64,000 nt of DNA from JABWBP01 sp964522165 (GTDB lineage Bacteria; Calditrichota; Calditrichia; RBG-13-44-9; J075). Made by a program: the position numbers and the translations under genes. The stretch lies in contig CAZFVV010000012.1 of the NCBI GenBank assembly GCA_964522165.1, positions 1 through 64,000 of the forward strand, read 5' to 3'. This document shows, one piece after another, positions 50,947 to 59,313 of this stretch. The notes beneath the pieces were generated by a model. That model worked only from the letters and a program-made list of their open reading frames with translations. It did not search any database and was not told the origin of the DNA. Position 1 is the stretch's first letter, and each line of letters opens with the position of its first letter.

Positions 50947-52056
50947 TTATGAGTGGATGAGATCCATCAAGGTTTCAAATTTATGCAGCACCGCCTCTAC
51001 CGGCACTTCCCGCAGGCTGAACGGGTCTTCTGAAAGCACGATCTGGTGCGGCACCCCCACGGGGTTCCAGACCGTAATGTTCTCGCCGATCATCAACACC
51101 AGCACCGGCGCACCCATGGCCGAGGCGGCATGGGAGATAGAGGTATCCGGGGTAATCAAGACGTGCACGTGGCGGAGAAATTCCATGATCACCCGGAAAT
51201 CAGAATGCGGCGGGATAACCGTTACCCGCTCGTTGGCGACCGCCCGGGCCAACTGCTCCGCCGCCGCCGGCTGCCGGGGATTGGTAAAAATCGCCCAGCC
51301 GTCGATACGGTCGCGGAATTTTTCACCCGTCTCCCGCAAAAATTGGGCATACTTTTCCTGCGGCCATTCCCGCCGCGGTAACCCGGCGGAGAGATTGATG
51401 GCAACCACCCGCGCCGGGTTCGATTCAACCGATAGTTTTCTCACTACCTGATCGAACAGGTTCTTCGCCTGATTTTTGATCTCCGCGGGATAATCCGCCC
51501 AGGGCGCTTTTACACCGGAAATGTCCGCGCTGAGCAGATCCGCATTCAATAAAAACAAGCGCTGCAACATGTGAATTTCCCGTTTGGGGGGCAGCTCGAT
51601 CAGCCGGTTGTAGAAATACCCGAAGCGCTCCTGGTCGCCGGCCAGGCGCACCGCCCCGGGGCCGGCCAGCCGGGCGATCAATCCGAAGGTGAAGGAGGGG
51701 CGGGTCACCAGGTTAACGATCAGATCGTAGCGGTTCCCGCGCAGCTCCCGTAGCAGTTTAAGGGTGCGCAGGGGGTTTTTGTAGTGAAGATAGATGTGGT
51801 CCACGTAGCCGCTTCCCCTCAACAAAACGGCGTTTGGGGGGCTGCACAGCGCATCGATGCGGGCATCCGGCAAGGCGCTGCGGAACTCCCGGAATACCGG
51901 CAGGGAAAGCACCATGTCGCCTAACACGTCATAGCGCAGCACCAATATGCGCCGGTACGGAGGCGCCGGCTCCCGGGGGGGCTGGGAAAGCAAGCTACGC
52001 AGCAGCGCCGCGCTGGTGTTCTTGAAGCCGATCTCCAGGCGTTTGCCGAGGCTCAT
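50947..52056 (-). CDS. Glycosyltransferase family 9 (heptosyltransferase-like)
   Basis: A 369-residue GT-B enzyme. The N-domain begins ILVLRYDVLGDMVLSLPVFREFRSALPDARIDAL, the standard GT9 opening, and the C-domain has INLSAGLPRREWPQEKYAQFL and the ADP-sugar site VLITPDTSISHAASAMGAPVLVLMIGE. GT9 enzymes add heptose to the LPS inner core, though many FCB members use other ADP- or nucleotide-sugars. It precedes the GT22-like gene by 17 bp, so the two form one operon. A repeat-bounded gene remnant lies just upstream. Confidence 0.9.
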   Translation of the reverse strand: MSLGKRLEIGFKNTSAALLRSLLSQPPREPAPPYRRILVLRYDVLGDMVLSLPVFREFRSALPDARIDALCSPPNAVLLRGSGYVDHIYLHYKNPLRTLKLLRELRGNRYDLIVNLVTRPSFTFGLIARLAGPGAVRLAGDQERFGYFYNRLIELPPKREIHMLQRLFLLNADLLSADISGVKAPWADYPAEIKNQAKNLFDQVVRKLSVESNPARVVAINLSAGLPRREWPQEKYAQFLRETGEKFRDRIDGWAIFTNPRQPAAAEQLARAVANERVTVIPPHSDFRVIMEFLRHVHVLITPDTSISHAASAMGAPVLVLMIGENITVWNPVGVPHQIVLSEDPFSLREVPVEAVLHKFETLMDLIHS

Positions 52057-52071
52057 GGATTACTCCGGAAA

Positions 52072-52100
52072 CAGGGGTATAGGGTATAAGGTATTCGATA
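52072..52100. repeat. GGGTATA array, left arm
   Basis: AGGGGTATAGGGTATAAGG and TATTCGATA. Complementary class to the array at 52257-52288; together they enclose a gene fragment. Confidence 0.65.
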
Positions 52101-52235
52101 AAAAAACAACTTTACCTCCCTGGCTTTTTTCCATGCTTCTAACGAGGTAAAGTCTCTATTTGCATCATATCCTCCACCCGGTTCATTGACTTCAAATCCG
52201 CTTTCATCATGATGATATTCTACATACTCATTCAT
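52078..52235 (-). pseudogene. Remnant of a four-helix-bundle (23S-IVP-like) protein gene
   Basis: The frame starts at ATG 52235 with AGGAGA upstream: MNEYVEYHHDESGFEVNEPG then DFTSLEAWKKAREVKLFFYRIPYTL. The TSLEAWKKAREVKLFFY piece is the first helix of small four-helix-bundle proteins of the 23S rRNA intervening-sequence type (normally about 115-125 residues). Here only about 20 residues of that domain remain before the frame enters the GGGTATA array and stops near 52053. The fragment lies between two inverted arrays. It may be a pseudogene or a short leader-like protein; pseudogene is more likely. Confidence 0.5.
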
Positions 52236-52256
52236 GTCTATCTCCTAAACTATTAC

Positions 52257-52288
52257 TGATACCCTATACCTTATACCCTATATACCCT
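52257..52288. repeat. TATACCC array, right arm
   Basis: GATACCCTATACCTTATACCCTATATACCC, complementary to 52072-52100. It lies 14 bp downstream of the ABC-transporter stop codon on the minus strand side. Confidence 0.7.
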
Positions 52289-52301
52289 GGCAGTAAACCA
52301 T

Positions 52302-54167
52302 TCAAGCATTAAACTGCAACTCGTACAACTTCCGGTAGCGTTCGGAGCGTTCCAGCAGTTCTTCGTTAGGGCCTTCGTCGATGACCCGCCCGTCTTCTAA
52401 CACCACGATTTTATCGGAATTGACGATGGAGGAGAGCCGGTGCGCGATCATAAACACGGTGCGGTCTTTCATCAAATTCTCGATCGCTTCCTGGATCAGG
52501 AATTCCGATTCCGAATCCAGCGAGGAAGTGGCTTCGTCGAAAATCAGGATCGGGGGGTTTTTGAGAATGGCGCGGGCGATGGAGAGGCGCTGCCGCTGCC
52601 CGCCGGAGAGCAGCATCCCCCGCTCCCCGATGACGGTATTGAAACCCTCGGGCAGCTCGGTGATGAAATCGTAAGCGTTGGCCAATTTTGCAGCGCGTTC
52701 GATCTCCTCCATGGAATACCGCTCCAATCCGTAGGCGATATTATTCGCCACGGTATCGTCGAAGAGGATGACCTCCTGGGTAACGATGCCCATCAATCCC
52801 CGCAGGCTGTCCAGGGTCATATCGCGCACGTCGATCCCGTCGATGCGGATCGCGCCGCCGCTAACGTCGTAAAAACGGGGCAGCAAATTCACCAGGGTGG
52901 TCTTTCCCGCCCCGCTGCTGCCCACAAAAGCGATCTTCTCGTGTTTGGTTACCCGCAGGTTAACGCCTTTCAATACCAGCTCGCTGCCGGGATTATAGCG
53001 GAAGAAAACGTCATCGTACTCAATGGCCGCGTCGAAAGTGCGTTTCACCACGGCCCCGGGTTTCTCGCGGATGGGATTTTCCTGGTCGAGAATCCCGAAG
53101 ATGCGCTGCCCGGAAGCCAGGGCGATCTGGATGTTGTTGTTCACCTCTCCTAAGCTTTTGATGGGATCGAGAATGGAGAATAAAATGATCATAAAGCGCA
53201 TGAAATCTTCCGGGTGCAGGCTCTGGCCGTGCAGGATCAGGTTGCCGCCGTACCAGATCACCCCGATCATAACCCCCACGCCCATGGTTTCGGAGACCGG
53301 GCTGGAGAGCCGGTGCATACGGATTTGCTTTACAACCGCCCGGAAATGCTCCCGGGTTTTCTTGCGGAATTTGTCGTTTTCATAGCGTTCCATGGCAAAC
53401 GCCTTCACCACCTTGATGCCGGAGATGGTCTCCTGCAGCACGCTGGTCATGTCCGACAACCGCTCCTGCACCCGGGTGCTGCGGCGCTTCAGGCTGTTGC
53501 CCACTTTGCGGATCAGGGTGATGCTGAGGGGCAGGATGGTAATGGCCAGCAAGGCCAGCTTCCAACTGATGCTGAAGAGCAGCGCCAGGTAGATGCCGAT
53601 CATGATCGGATCGCGAATGATCTTGGTAAAGCTGCGGTTCACCGCCACGTTCACGGCGTTGATGTCGTTGGTGATATTGGAAATCAATCCCCCGGTGTTG
53701 TGCTTGTGGAAAAAACTCATCGACTGGTTGATGATGCGCTCGTACAGCTCCTCGCGCAGGTCGCGCACCACCCGCTGCTCCACGTAGGTCATCCAGAAGA
53801 ATTCCAGGAAGGCCATGAGATTTTTCAACAAAAATATCACGAAAATAACCAGGCAGAGCCATTTCAGGGTGGAGAGGGGGTCCCCGGCAGGAAGCAGGGC
53901 CTGAATTTTCGCCTTCAGCCAGGCGTTCAGGTTCAGGAAACTGGCGTCCGGGAGGCCCGGCAGGGGCTGCTGCGCGGTTCCCCCGGCTCCCGCGCTGTCG
54001 AACAGGGTGGTAATCACCGGGGCGATCATCCATACCGAAAGGGCGCTGGTGACGATGTAACCGAAATTGCAAATCACTACCAGGATCAGCTCTTTGTAGT
54101 AGGGTTTTAAATAAGAGATGATGCGAAGGTATAACTTGAAGTTATGTTCCGATAAGGGTCTGGGCAT
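52302..54167 (-). CDS. MsbA-like ABC exporter (membrane plus ATPase domains)
   Basis: A 621-residue half-transporter that would act as a homodimer. The N-terminal half has about six membrane helices (LILVVICNFGYIVTSALSVWMIAPV, LALLAITILPLSITLI) with the coupling-helix blocks of type IV exporters. The ATPase domain holds Walker A VGSSGAGKTTL (about 415-425), Q-loop GIVTQEVILFDD, signature LSGGQRQRLSIARAIL, Walker B ILIFDEATSSLD and H-loop FMIAHRLSSI. MsbA-type proteins flip lipid A or lipid-linked glycans. Its place beside two glycosyltransferases and an EptA-like transferase supports a lipid-glycan substrate. Confidence 0.93.
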   Translation of the reverse strand: MPRPLSEHNFKLYLRIISYLKPYYKELILVVICNFGYIVTSALSVWMIAPVITTLFDSAGAGGTAQQPLPGLPDASFLNLNAWLKAKIQALLPAGDPLSTLKWLCLVIFVIFLLKNLMAFLEFFWMTYVEQRVVRDLREELYERIINQSMSFFHKHNTGGLISNITNDINAVNVAVNRSFTKIIRDPIMIGIYLALLFSISWKLALLAITILPLSITLIRKVGNSLKRRSTRVQERLSDMTSVLQETISGIKVVKAFAMERYENDKFRKKTREHFRAVVKQIRMHRLSSPVSETMGVGVMIGVIWYGGNLILHGQSLHPEDFMRFMIILFSILDPIKSLGEVNNNIQIALASGQRIFGILDQENPIREKPGAVVKRTFDAAIEYDDVFFRYNPGSELVLKGVNLRVTKHEKIAFVGSSGAGKTTLVNLLPRFYDVSGGAIRIDGIDVRDMTLDSLRGLMGIVTQEVILFDDTVANNIAYGLERYSMEEIERAAKLANAYDFITELPEGFNTVIGERGMLLSGGQRQRLSIARAILKNPPILIFDEATSSLDSESEFLIQEAIENLMKDRTVFMIAHRLSSIVNSDKIVVLEDGRVIDEGPNEELLERSERYRKLYELQFNA

Positions 54168-54312
54168 TTATAACCTCTATGGTCAACAATCTTTGTACCC
54201 TTGCGAAGGTTTAGAAACAGGGCTTGCAAGTGTACAAAAAAATCCCTTCAAACACAACCGCATTTAGCTGCGTGTAACCTGCGCCGCGCTTCGGAAGCAC
54301 ATCGCTGCTTAC

Positions 54313-56184
54313 CTAAAACTGAACTTTGACGCCTCTCCGGGAGGTATGGAGAATTTTCGGGGGCGCATCATAGATATCCAATTCCCGGTAAATTTCCTCA
54401 ACTTTTTCCCGGTTGCGGGCAATGATATTGATTTTTTCGCCGGGGTCGAGGGCCAAATTGTACAGTTCCTCCCGCGGTCCTTCCCCGTCGCGGATGAACA
54501 GGTATTTATAATCCCCTTTCAATACCCCGATACTCAAAAAAATGCGGTACCGGGTTACCTCGTTGTTATTGAGCATGTAAATGGAGCGATCGGGATCTAG
54601 CGGGGAGAGCAGGCTGGCGCCGGGAAGATTTTGGGTGATCTCTTCCGGCAGGTTTTGCAGGTTCAGAAGGTCGATGAGGGTCGGAACCAGGTCCAAATTT
54701 GAAACATTCTTTTCCGTATTTTCACGCAGGTGGGCAATCTTGTCGCCATAATATGCCTGGATTTGCCGGGGCACGTACATCCATAAAGGAATGCCGCTTT
54801 CTTCCTCGTAATAGGTTCGCAAATGCCCATAATAGCCGTGCTCGTTGAACGCTTCCCCGTGATCGGAAGTGAAAATCACCACGGTGTTTTCCAGGAAGCC
54901 TTCCTCTTCCAGGGTTTGAAAAATCTTCGCTATCACCGAATCGAGATAGCCGATGGACTGGTGGTAGCGTTTCAACAGGTTGAACGTTTTTTTAGGGGCA
55001 AAGTAGGGATAATGGTTTGCGTAAGTTTGCAACACCCCTAAAAACCGCTCCCCCTCTGACCGCGCGGCAAACGCTTTCCACTGCTCGGCCACAAAACGAT
55101 CATCAGTGCCGATATCGTGCACCCGCGGCGCTTCCGCCGCGTCTTTATTCCACAAAAAATCGATGTTGGGGGTATTGAAAAACTGCCCGATATTCCGCCA
55201 TTCTAAGGTCTGAGAGGAAATAAAAAAGGTGCGATAATCCAGGCATTTTCCGTAATCGAACAGGAGCGGCATTCGGTGGAGCGTCTCCCCGGGTTGCAAA
55301 GGCGACACCCCGGTCGCCAGCGAAGGAACCGAGAGCATGGTGAAGGTGGAATTGGAATACGCTCTTTTGAACACGAACACCTCTTCCGGGTGTTCGCGGA
55401 TGAAGCGGCTTATAAACGGTGTGGTGTCCTCCGGGTAGCCGAATGGGTGCAAGCTGGCCCGGCGAAGGCTCTCGTTCAAAATCAATAAAATATTGAGGGG
55501 AACGGCCGCTTCCGCCCGGGGCAGGGAAATCCGCCGGGATTCCCGCAGCCCGCCGCCCTCCACCTGCTTCTTCAGGATAAGATTATTGACCACTAAATGG
55601 CTGCTGAGGAAAATGGTGTTCAAGTCCGGCATGGCCGCCTGGTCGTACACCCGCACCGCTTTAAGTATCCCGGCGCCGCTGATTGCGAACAGCAAAAGAC
55701 CGGCGCCGAGTTGGCGGAGCGAGAGCGCGAAACCGGAAAAATTTTTGACCTGCCGAATCCACAAGCCGGATAGCCCCACAGTGAGCAACGCCAGGGCGCT
55801 GAAATGCCAGGCTGTTACCGTGCCGGTGACGCCGGAATAAAAATCTTTCGGTTCCTGGAGGATGAATTCTCCCACAAAATAGTTCGGGATACCGCGGAAA
55901 TACTGGTAAAATCCGTATGAAATGATTAAAGCACATATCTCGGCCAGAAAAACCAGCAGCACCGCAAGGGCGGTAATGGCGCGGCCGGATTTGAACAGCA
56001 AGACCCCCAGGTGGAAAAACAGGAACCAGAATAGCAGCCCCACGGCTGCGCTGAAGAGGTAAACGGCCCATTCCGGCAAACTCCACTGCACAAAGACTTT
56101 CCCCCGCACCGCCGCATCAACCAGCAGCACAGCGAGGGGAATTCCCCATATTACCGGGGAGAGCCATTCCTTGGGGATTTTCAA
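54313..56184 (-). CDS. EptA-like phosphoethanolamine transferase / sulfatase-fold membrane enzyme
   Basis: A 623-residue protein. The first about 190 residues contain five membrane helices; the rest is a periplasmic alkaline-phosphatase-fold domain. Seen: metal-binding Glu in LLILNESLRR, GYPEDTTPF (as in EptA enzymes), the nucleophile Thr region STFTMLSVPSLATG, QTYANHYPYF and the metal motif FTSDHGEAFNEHGYYG. EptA/LtaS-type enzymes move phosphoethanolamine or phosphoglycerol from a phospholipid to lipid A or glycans. Upstream of the MsbA-like gene on the same strand, 145 bp away, so the set probably builds and decorates an outer-membrane glycolipid. The donor is inferred only. Confidence 0.82.
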   Translation of the reverse strand: MKIPKEWLSPVIWGIPLAVLLVDAAVRGKVFVQWSLPEWAVYLFSAAVGLLFWFLFFHLGVLLFKSGRAITALAVLLVFLAEICALIISYGFYQYFRGIPNYFVGEFILQEPKDFYSGVTGTVTAWHFSALALLTVGLSGLWIRQVKNFSGFALSLRQLGAGLLLFAISGAGILKAVRVYDQAAMPDLNTIFLSSHLVVNNLILKKQVEGGGLRESRRISLPRAEAAVPLNILLILNESLRRASLHPFGYPEDTTPFISRFIREHPEEVFVFKRAYSNSTFTMLSVPSLATGVSPLQPGETLHRMPLLFDYGKCLDYRTFFISSQTLEWRNIGQFFNTPNIDFLWNKDAAEAPRVHDIGTDDRFVAEQWKAFAARSEGERFLGVLQTYANHYPYFAPKKTFNLLKRYHQSIGYLDSVIAKIFQTLEEEGFLENTVVIFTSDHGEAFNEHGYYGHLRTYYEEESGIPLWMYVPRQIQAYYGDKIAHLRENTEKNVSNLDLVPTLIDLLNLQNLPEEITQNLPGASLLSPLDPDRSIYMLNNNEVTRYRIFLSIGVLKGDYKYLFIRDGEGPREELYNLALDPGEKINIIARNREKVEEIYRELDIYDAPPKILHTSRRGVKVQF

Positions 56185-56463
56185 GATATTCGTCCCTTCG
56201 TCAAGTGAATTATCAGGTAAACATTACCATTTTGAAAAGATTTGTCAAGAGGTTTTTACGATTCCGGCGAATTTGCGGGTGCGGCGCATCCGGCAGTCGC
56301 GCCGGAAACTTCGGATTTTTTTCCGGGCGTGAGAACGCCGATTCCCACCAATTTTCCTCCTCTTCCCTATTGCGAATGATTCTCTTAACTCGTAAACTCT
56401 GGTGTGCCTTTCAAGGCGAGGTCGAACATCCACGATTAACCTCTTTATTCAGGGGAGAAAAAT

Positions 56464-58260
56464 ATGGAACTCAAAAACTATCAAAACGTGCATCAAATGC
56501 TCAAAGAGACGGTGGACCGCAACGCCCACCGGATAGCCTATCAATGGTTCCCGGAAGCGGGGCGGCTGGAAGGCGTTACCTGGGGCCAGCTTTATGAACA
56601 GTTGAAACAGGCTGCCAAAAGCCTGATCGCCCTGGGAATCAAAAAAGACGACAAGGTGAACATCCTCAGCTACACCTGCTACCCCTGGATTCTGTGCGAT
56701 TTTGCCGCCATGAGTATCGGGGGCAGCACGGTCGGGATTTACCAGACCCTCCTGCCCAAGGATATTGCTTATATCGTCAACCATTCCGACGCGGTGGTGC
56801 TCTTTGTAGAAGACCAGATCCAGCTTCAGAAGGTGTTAGAGATCCGCAAACAGATCCCCCAAATCCGCAAGGTGATTCTCTTCCGCGGCAATTACGCCGG
56901 CGATGAATGGATAATTTCCTTCGACAAATTCCTGGAATTAGGGAAAGATCTGCCCGACAGCGAGTTTGAGCAGCGCGCCAAAGAGGTTGGACCGTACGAC
57001 GTCGCCGGCATCGTCTATACCTCCGGAACCACCGGCATTCCCAAGGGGGCCATGCTCACCCACGATAATATCACTTTCACCGCCCAATCCGCCCGGATCA
57101 GCTTAGACGTGCGCGAGAATGAAGAGACCTTCCTGTTCCTGCCCCTGGCGCACGTATTCGCGCGCATCTGCGTTTATGCAACCCTGCTGGTCGGCGCTCC
57201 CACTGCTATTACCCGCAGTATGGATACCATTGTAGAGGATATCAAAATCGTCAAACCGCACTGGTTTGCCAGCGTGCCGCGGGTGTACGAGAAGGTGTAC
57301 GCCAAAGTGTTAGGCGGGGCGGAGGCTAAAGGCGGTTTGGCGTTGAAAATTTTCCAATGGGCCTGTAAGGTGGGCGACGAGGTCAGCGATCTGAAATTGA
57401 GCAAAAAATCGATTCCGCTGCTCCTGGGGATAGAGTATGCCCTGGCGACCAAAATAGTATTCAGCAAGATTCAAGCCGCGCTGGGGGGGCGGGTGCGCTG
57501 GTGCGTCAGCGGGGCGGCGCCGCTCAGCCCGCAGATCGGCAAATTCTTTCACGCCGCCGGCATACTGATTGTGGAAGGCATCGGGATGACCGAGAACACC
57601 TCCTTTACCAATGTGAATCGCTATGAAAACTACCGTTTCGGCTGGGTAGGGCTTCCCGGGCCGGGAATCGAACAGAAAATCGGCGAGGACGGGGAAATTC
57701 TCTATCGCGGGCGCAACGTCATGAAAGGCTACTATAAAATGCCCCAGGAGACCGCCGAGGTGCTCACCGCGGACGGCTGGCTGCACACCGGCGACTTAGG
57801 CGAGATCGACGCGGAGAATTTCCTGAGGGTAACCGGGCGCAAGAAGGACCTGATCATCACCTCGGGGGGGAAAAACATTGCTCCCTCCGCCATCGAAGGA
57901 ACCCTGGCCAATTCCAAATATATCAACCAGGCCTGCGTCATCGGCGACCGCCAGAAGTACCTCACCGCGCTGATCACCTTAGATGCGGAGAACGTCAAAA
58001 CATACGCCCAGGCCAACAATATCACCTTCAGCAGCCTGGAAGACCTAATGAAGGATCCCCAAATTCAGCGCCTGATCGATTCGGAAGTGGCCGAAAAGAA
58101 TAAAGAATTCGCCTCCTACGAGTCGGTGAAAAAAGTGACCATCGTGCCGGAATTTACCATCGATAACGGGATGCTCACCCCCACCATGAAGGTAAAACGG
58201 AACGTGGTGGCGGAGGTGTACAAAGCGAAGATCGCGGAGATGTATCCTGCCGAGGATTGA
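56464..58260 (+). CDS. Long-chain fatty-acid CoA ligase (FadD15-like AMP-forming)
   Basis: A 598-residue adenylate-forming enzyme. Seen: the P-loop-like IVYTSGTTGIPKGAMLTHDN, FLPLAHVFARI (long-chain type), a gate region SVPRVYEKVYAKVL, the A5-like EGIGMTENTS, GWLHTGDLGEIDAENFLRVTGRKKDLIITSGGKNIAPSAIE, and C-terminal Lys in PTMKVKRNVV. The VPRVYEK block and length mark long-chain acyl-CoA synthetases. It activates fatty acids for beta-oxidation or lipid synthesis at the inner membrane face. GGGGAG lies upstream of the ATG. It is divergent from the EptA-like gene with 279 bp between; I see nothing coding there. Confidence 0.95.
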   Translation: MELKNYQNVHQMLKETVDRNAHRIAYQWFPEAGRLEGVTWGQLYEQLKQAAKSLIALGIKKDDKVNILSYTCYPWILCDFAAMSIGGSTVGIYQTLLPKDIAYIVNHSDAVVLFVEDQIQLQKVLEIRKQIPQIRKVILFRGNYAGDEWIISFDKFLELGKDLPDSEFEQRAKEVGPYDVAGIVYTSGTTGIPKGAMLTHDNITFTAQSARISLDVRENEETFLFLPLAHVFARICVYATLLVGAPTAITRSMDTIVEDIKIVKPHWFASVPRVYEKVYAKVLGGAEAKGGLALKIFQWACKVGDEVSDLKLSKKSIPLLLGIEYALATKIVFSKIQAALGGRVRWCVSGAAPLSPQIGKFFHAAGILIVEGIGMTENTSFTNVNRYENYRFGWVGLPGPGIEQKIGEDGEILYRGRNVMKGYYKMPQETAEVLTADGWLHTGDLGEIDAENFLRVTGRKKDLIITSGGKNIAPSAIEGTLANSKYINQACVIGDRQKYLTALITLDAENVKTYAQANNITFSSLEDLMKDPQIQRLIDSEVAEKNKEFASYESVKKVTIVPEFTIDNGMLTPTMKVKRNVVAEVYKAKIAEMYPAED

Positions 58261-58532
58261 TTCCGGGACGGGCAGGCGCCTCCTCCTTTGAGCCGGGAAA
58301 ACACAAAGCTGCATTCAGTGCGGCGGTAGTTTCTCCCGTCGTAAGGGAATCTGCGTATAATTCTGCCATAGGTGGGATTATACGCATTACTATGCGTAAA
58401 ATTACCCGCAGATTAATTCGGGGATAGATTTTTTTGCCATTAAAGCTCACATCTCATAAAAATAAGGCTTGAATTAGTCTGTGAACGCTCTAAATTTAGC
58501 GTGTAACTTAAATCAAATTATGGTGGCGCCAA

Positions 58533-58754
58533 ATGGTTCAAATTACCTTCGAAGATGATAAGGCTATTTTAAAATTCCCGAAGCAACTTATGTCTTCTGC
58601 TTATGTTCAGGAATTTCTGGAACGATTGCGGATAGAGGCAATCATGGAGAAAAGCCAGCTAACAGAGCAGCAGGCCTGGGAGCTATCCGAGAAAATTAAG
58701 CAGGATTGGTGGCAAAAGAACAAGAAAAAATTCCTTAAAGGGATTAAGGGTTGA
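58533..58754 (+). CDS. Putative antitoxin of a PIN-toxin pair
   Basis: A 73-residue protein, not clearly assigned to a family. MVQITFEDDKAILKFPKQLMSSAYVQEFLERLRIEAIMEKSQLTEQQAWELSEKIKQDWWQKNKKKFLKG reads as a short beta hairpin and two helices. It overlaps the PIN gene by 4 nt (TTGA), the usual arrangement of a VapB-like antitoxin with its toxin. Similar small proteins precede PIN genes in many genomes. AT-rich relative to neighbours. Confidence 0.7.
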   Translation: MVQITFEDDKAILKFPKQLMSSAYVQEFLERLRIEAIMEKSQLTEQQAWELSEKIKQDWWQKNKKKFLKGIKG

Positions 58755-59164
58755 AAACCGTCATTGTCGATACCAACATTCTATTCTCTGCCTTATTGGG
58801 AAAAAGTAAAAAATTCAGAGATGCCCTGCTAACAGAAAGAAATGCCATTTTCTATTCCTGTAAGTTTGTGATCGTCGAATTATTCAAACACAAGGAAAAG
58901 ATTCAGAAATATTCTTTGTTAGAAGAAGACGAGATTTTAGAGCTTCTCTACGGTTTTCTGAAAAGAATAAACTTTTTTGATGAGGATTCTGTGACCGACG
59001 AAAGCCGGCAAAAAGCCTATGACCTGTGTAAAGATATCGACGAGAAAGATACCCCACATCTATCCATAACCATTGAATTAGATGGTTTACTCTGGACAAG
59101 CGACAAGATATTAAGGGAAGGTTTGGAAGCGAAAGGTTTCACTTCTTTTTTTGATATGGAATGA
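58751..59164 (+). CDS. PIN-domain toxin (VapC-like RNase)
   Basis: A 137-residue PIN domain. MKTVIVDTNILFSALLGKSKKF holds the first acidic residue Asp7; VELFKHKEKI the conserved Glu; DIDEKDTPHLSITIELDGLLWTSDKILREGL the later Asp residues of the metal site. VapC-like PIN toxins cut tRNA or rRNA. The start is TTG overlapping the antitoxin stop, since no ATG is placed near. A strong hairpin terminator follows. Confidence 0.85.
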   Translation: MKTVIVDTNILFSALLGKSKKFRDALLTERNAIFYSCKFVIVELFKHKEKIQKYSLLEEDEILELLYGFLKRINFFDEDSVTDESRQKAYDLCKDIDEKDTPHLSITIELDGLLWTSDKILREGLEAKGFTSFFDME

Positions 59165-59184
59165 TTATTTCCAACGCAGTCCAT

Positions 59185-59230
59185 AAAAAACGCGCCGGAT
59201 GAGGATCGCTCATCCGGCGCGTTTTGTTTT
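59185..59230. terminator. Strong bidirectional rho-independent terminator
   Basis: AACGCGCCGGATGAG (59189-59203) pairs perfectly with CTCATCCGGCGCGTT (59209-59223) around a 5-nt loop. A6 precedes and TTTTGTTTT follows, so it serves both the PIN gene and the convergent peroxidase gene. Confidence 0.92.
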
Positions 59231-59313
59231 CTGGTGAATAACCTCCCGGAGGTTCGGAACCCCCGGGAGGGTTAGATATGCTGGAAAAGGTTAAGTCCTG
59301 CGGACAGATCCTC

